Below, piece by piece: positions 63,813 through 64,000 of a stretch of DNA of 64,000 nt; within the stretch, counting starts at the first letter, position 1; every line of letters begins with the position of its first letter. The position numbers and the translations under genes are program-made. The DNA comes from a bacterium BMS3Bbin14 (GTDB taxonomy: Bacteria > Desulfobacterota > Desulfobulbia > Desulfobulbales > Desulfobulbaceae): positions 1 to 64,000 of the forward strand of contig BDTX01000021.1 in assembly GCA_002897615.1 (NCBI GenBank), given 5' to 3'. The notes under the pieces were generated by a model, which saw only the letters and a program-made list of their open reading frames with translations, searched no databases and had not been told where the DNA came from.

Positions 63813-63957
63813 ATCACAGGCACCGCATCTTTATGCGCTCGCTCCGGCCGTACAGGGAAGCGATAACGACCGGCCGCGATCACACAAATCTGCAACACCG
63901 CAAATGGCCTGCAGGATATTGGCATGGAACATCACCTCAAGCCGTCACTGATTCAGG
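63813..63957 (+). repeat. Repeat C and element A end at the window's right edge
   Basis: Positions 63813-63900 are a repeat C copy (TCACAGGCACCGCATCTT at left, CACAAATCTGCAACACC at right). Positions 63912-63957 are the right end of an element A copy (ATCACCTCAAGCCGTCACTG then ATTCAGG). No gene is present from 63797 to the end of the window. Confidence 0.65.
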
Positions 63958-64000
63958 TATAAATAAAATCGCACTCCGGCAGCAGCCCCGTGATCGGACA

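Overview
The window is 64 kb of bacterial chromosome, mostly G+C-rich with AT-rich islands. The gene set suggests an anaerobic deltaproteobacterium (Desulfobacterota). The evidence is a Mo-nitrogenase cluster ordered nifH-nifI1-nifI2-nifD-nifK with the two PII-like genes between nifH and nifD, a cytoplasmic CbiK-type chelatase, several PAS/sigma-54 and heme-type sensor proteins, a selenocysteine-containing redox protein and a DUF438/PAS protein. This is inference from gene content; no rRNA is present to fix the taxonomy.

Layout. 1-4.5 kb: tail of an unknown gene, then a group II intron whose maturase is split by a complete IS66-family element. 4.5-9.3 kb: AT-rich lipoprotein gene, two Fic genes around a broken gene, and a sparse stretch. 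9.3-20.6 kb: housekeeping and export genes (YbiT-like ABC-F, B12-binding radical SAM protein, tRNA-Val, cold-shock gene, three-gene ABC-2 exporter, HI0933-type flavoprotein, cation efflux, RNase HI). 20.8-28 kb: hybrid histidine kinase, thioesterase, diguanylate cyclase, a UGA-containing C_GCAxxG_C_C protein with a SECIS-like hairpin, and nifV. 28-37 kb: four-PAS sigma-54 activator, c-heme sensor kinase with an unusual response regulator, DUF438 protein, AsmA. 37-45.7 kb: nfo, surE, cbiK, a V4R pair, vapBC, prephenate dehydratase, malic enzyme. 46-61.2 kb: nitrogen fixation cluster nifH-I1-I2-D-K, a NifB paralog without radical-SAM cysteines, a [2Fe-2S] ferredoxin, accessory genes, nifE-N-B, and convergent nifA. 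61.4-64 kb: kup and tRNA-Leu.

How the genes work together. NifA (59522-61186) would activate two sigma-54 promoters, each with a TGT-N10-ACA upstream site: one before nifH and one before nifE. NifI1/NifI2 would switch nitrogenase off after ammonium addition. NifE/N/B build FeMo-co and NifV, about 20 kb away, makes homocitrate.

The most unusual features are: (1) a family of roughly 215-235 bp mobile miniature elements, here called element A, with terminal inverted repeats CCTGAATCCGTGA and 5-bp target duplications, present as six long copies, three copies of a short form and several fragments, two of them inside the nifI2-nifD-nifK transcription unit; (2) a second miniature element, B, with GTAACCGTTCA ends and 8-bp duplications, probably moved by IS66-family transposase; (3) the selenoprotein, whose present stop codon is supplied by an element A insertion; (4) the cysteine-less NifB paralog.
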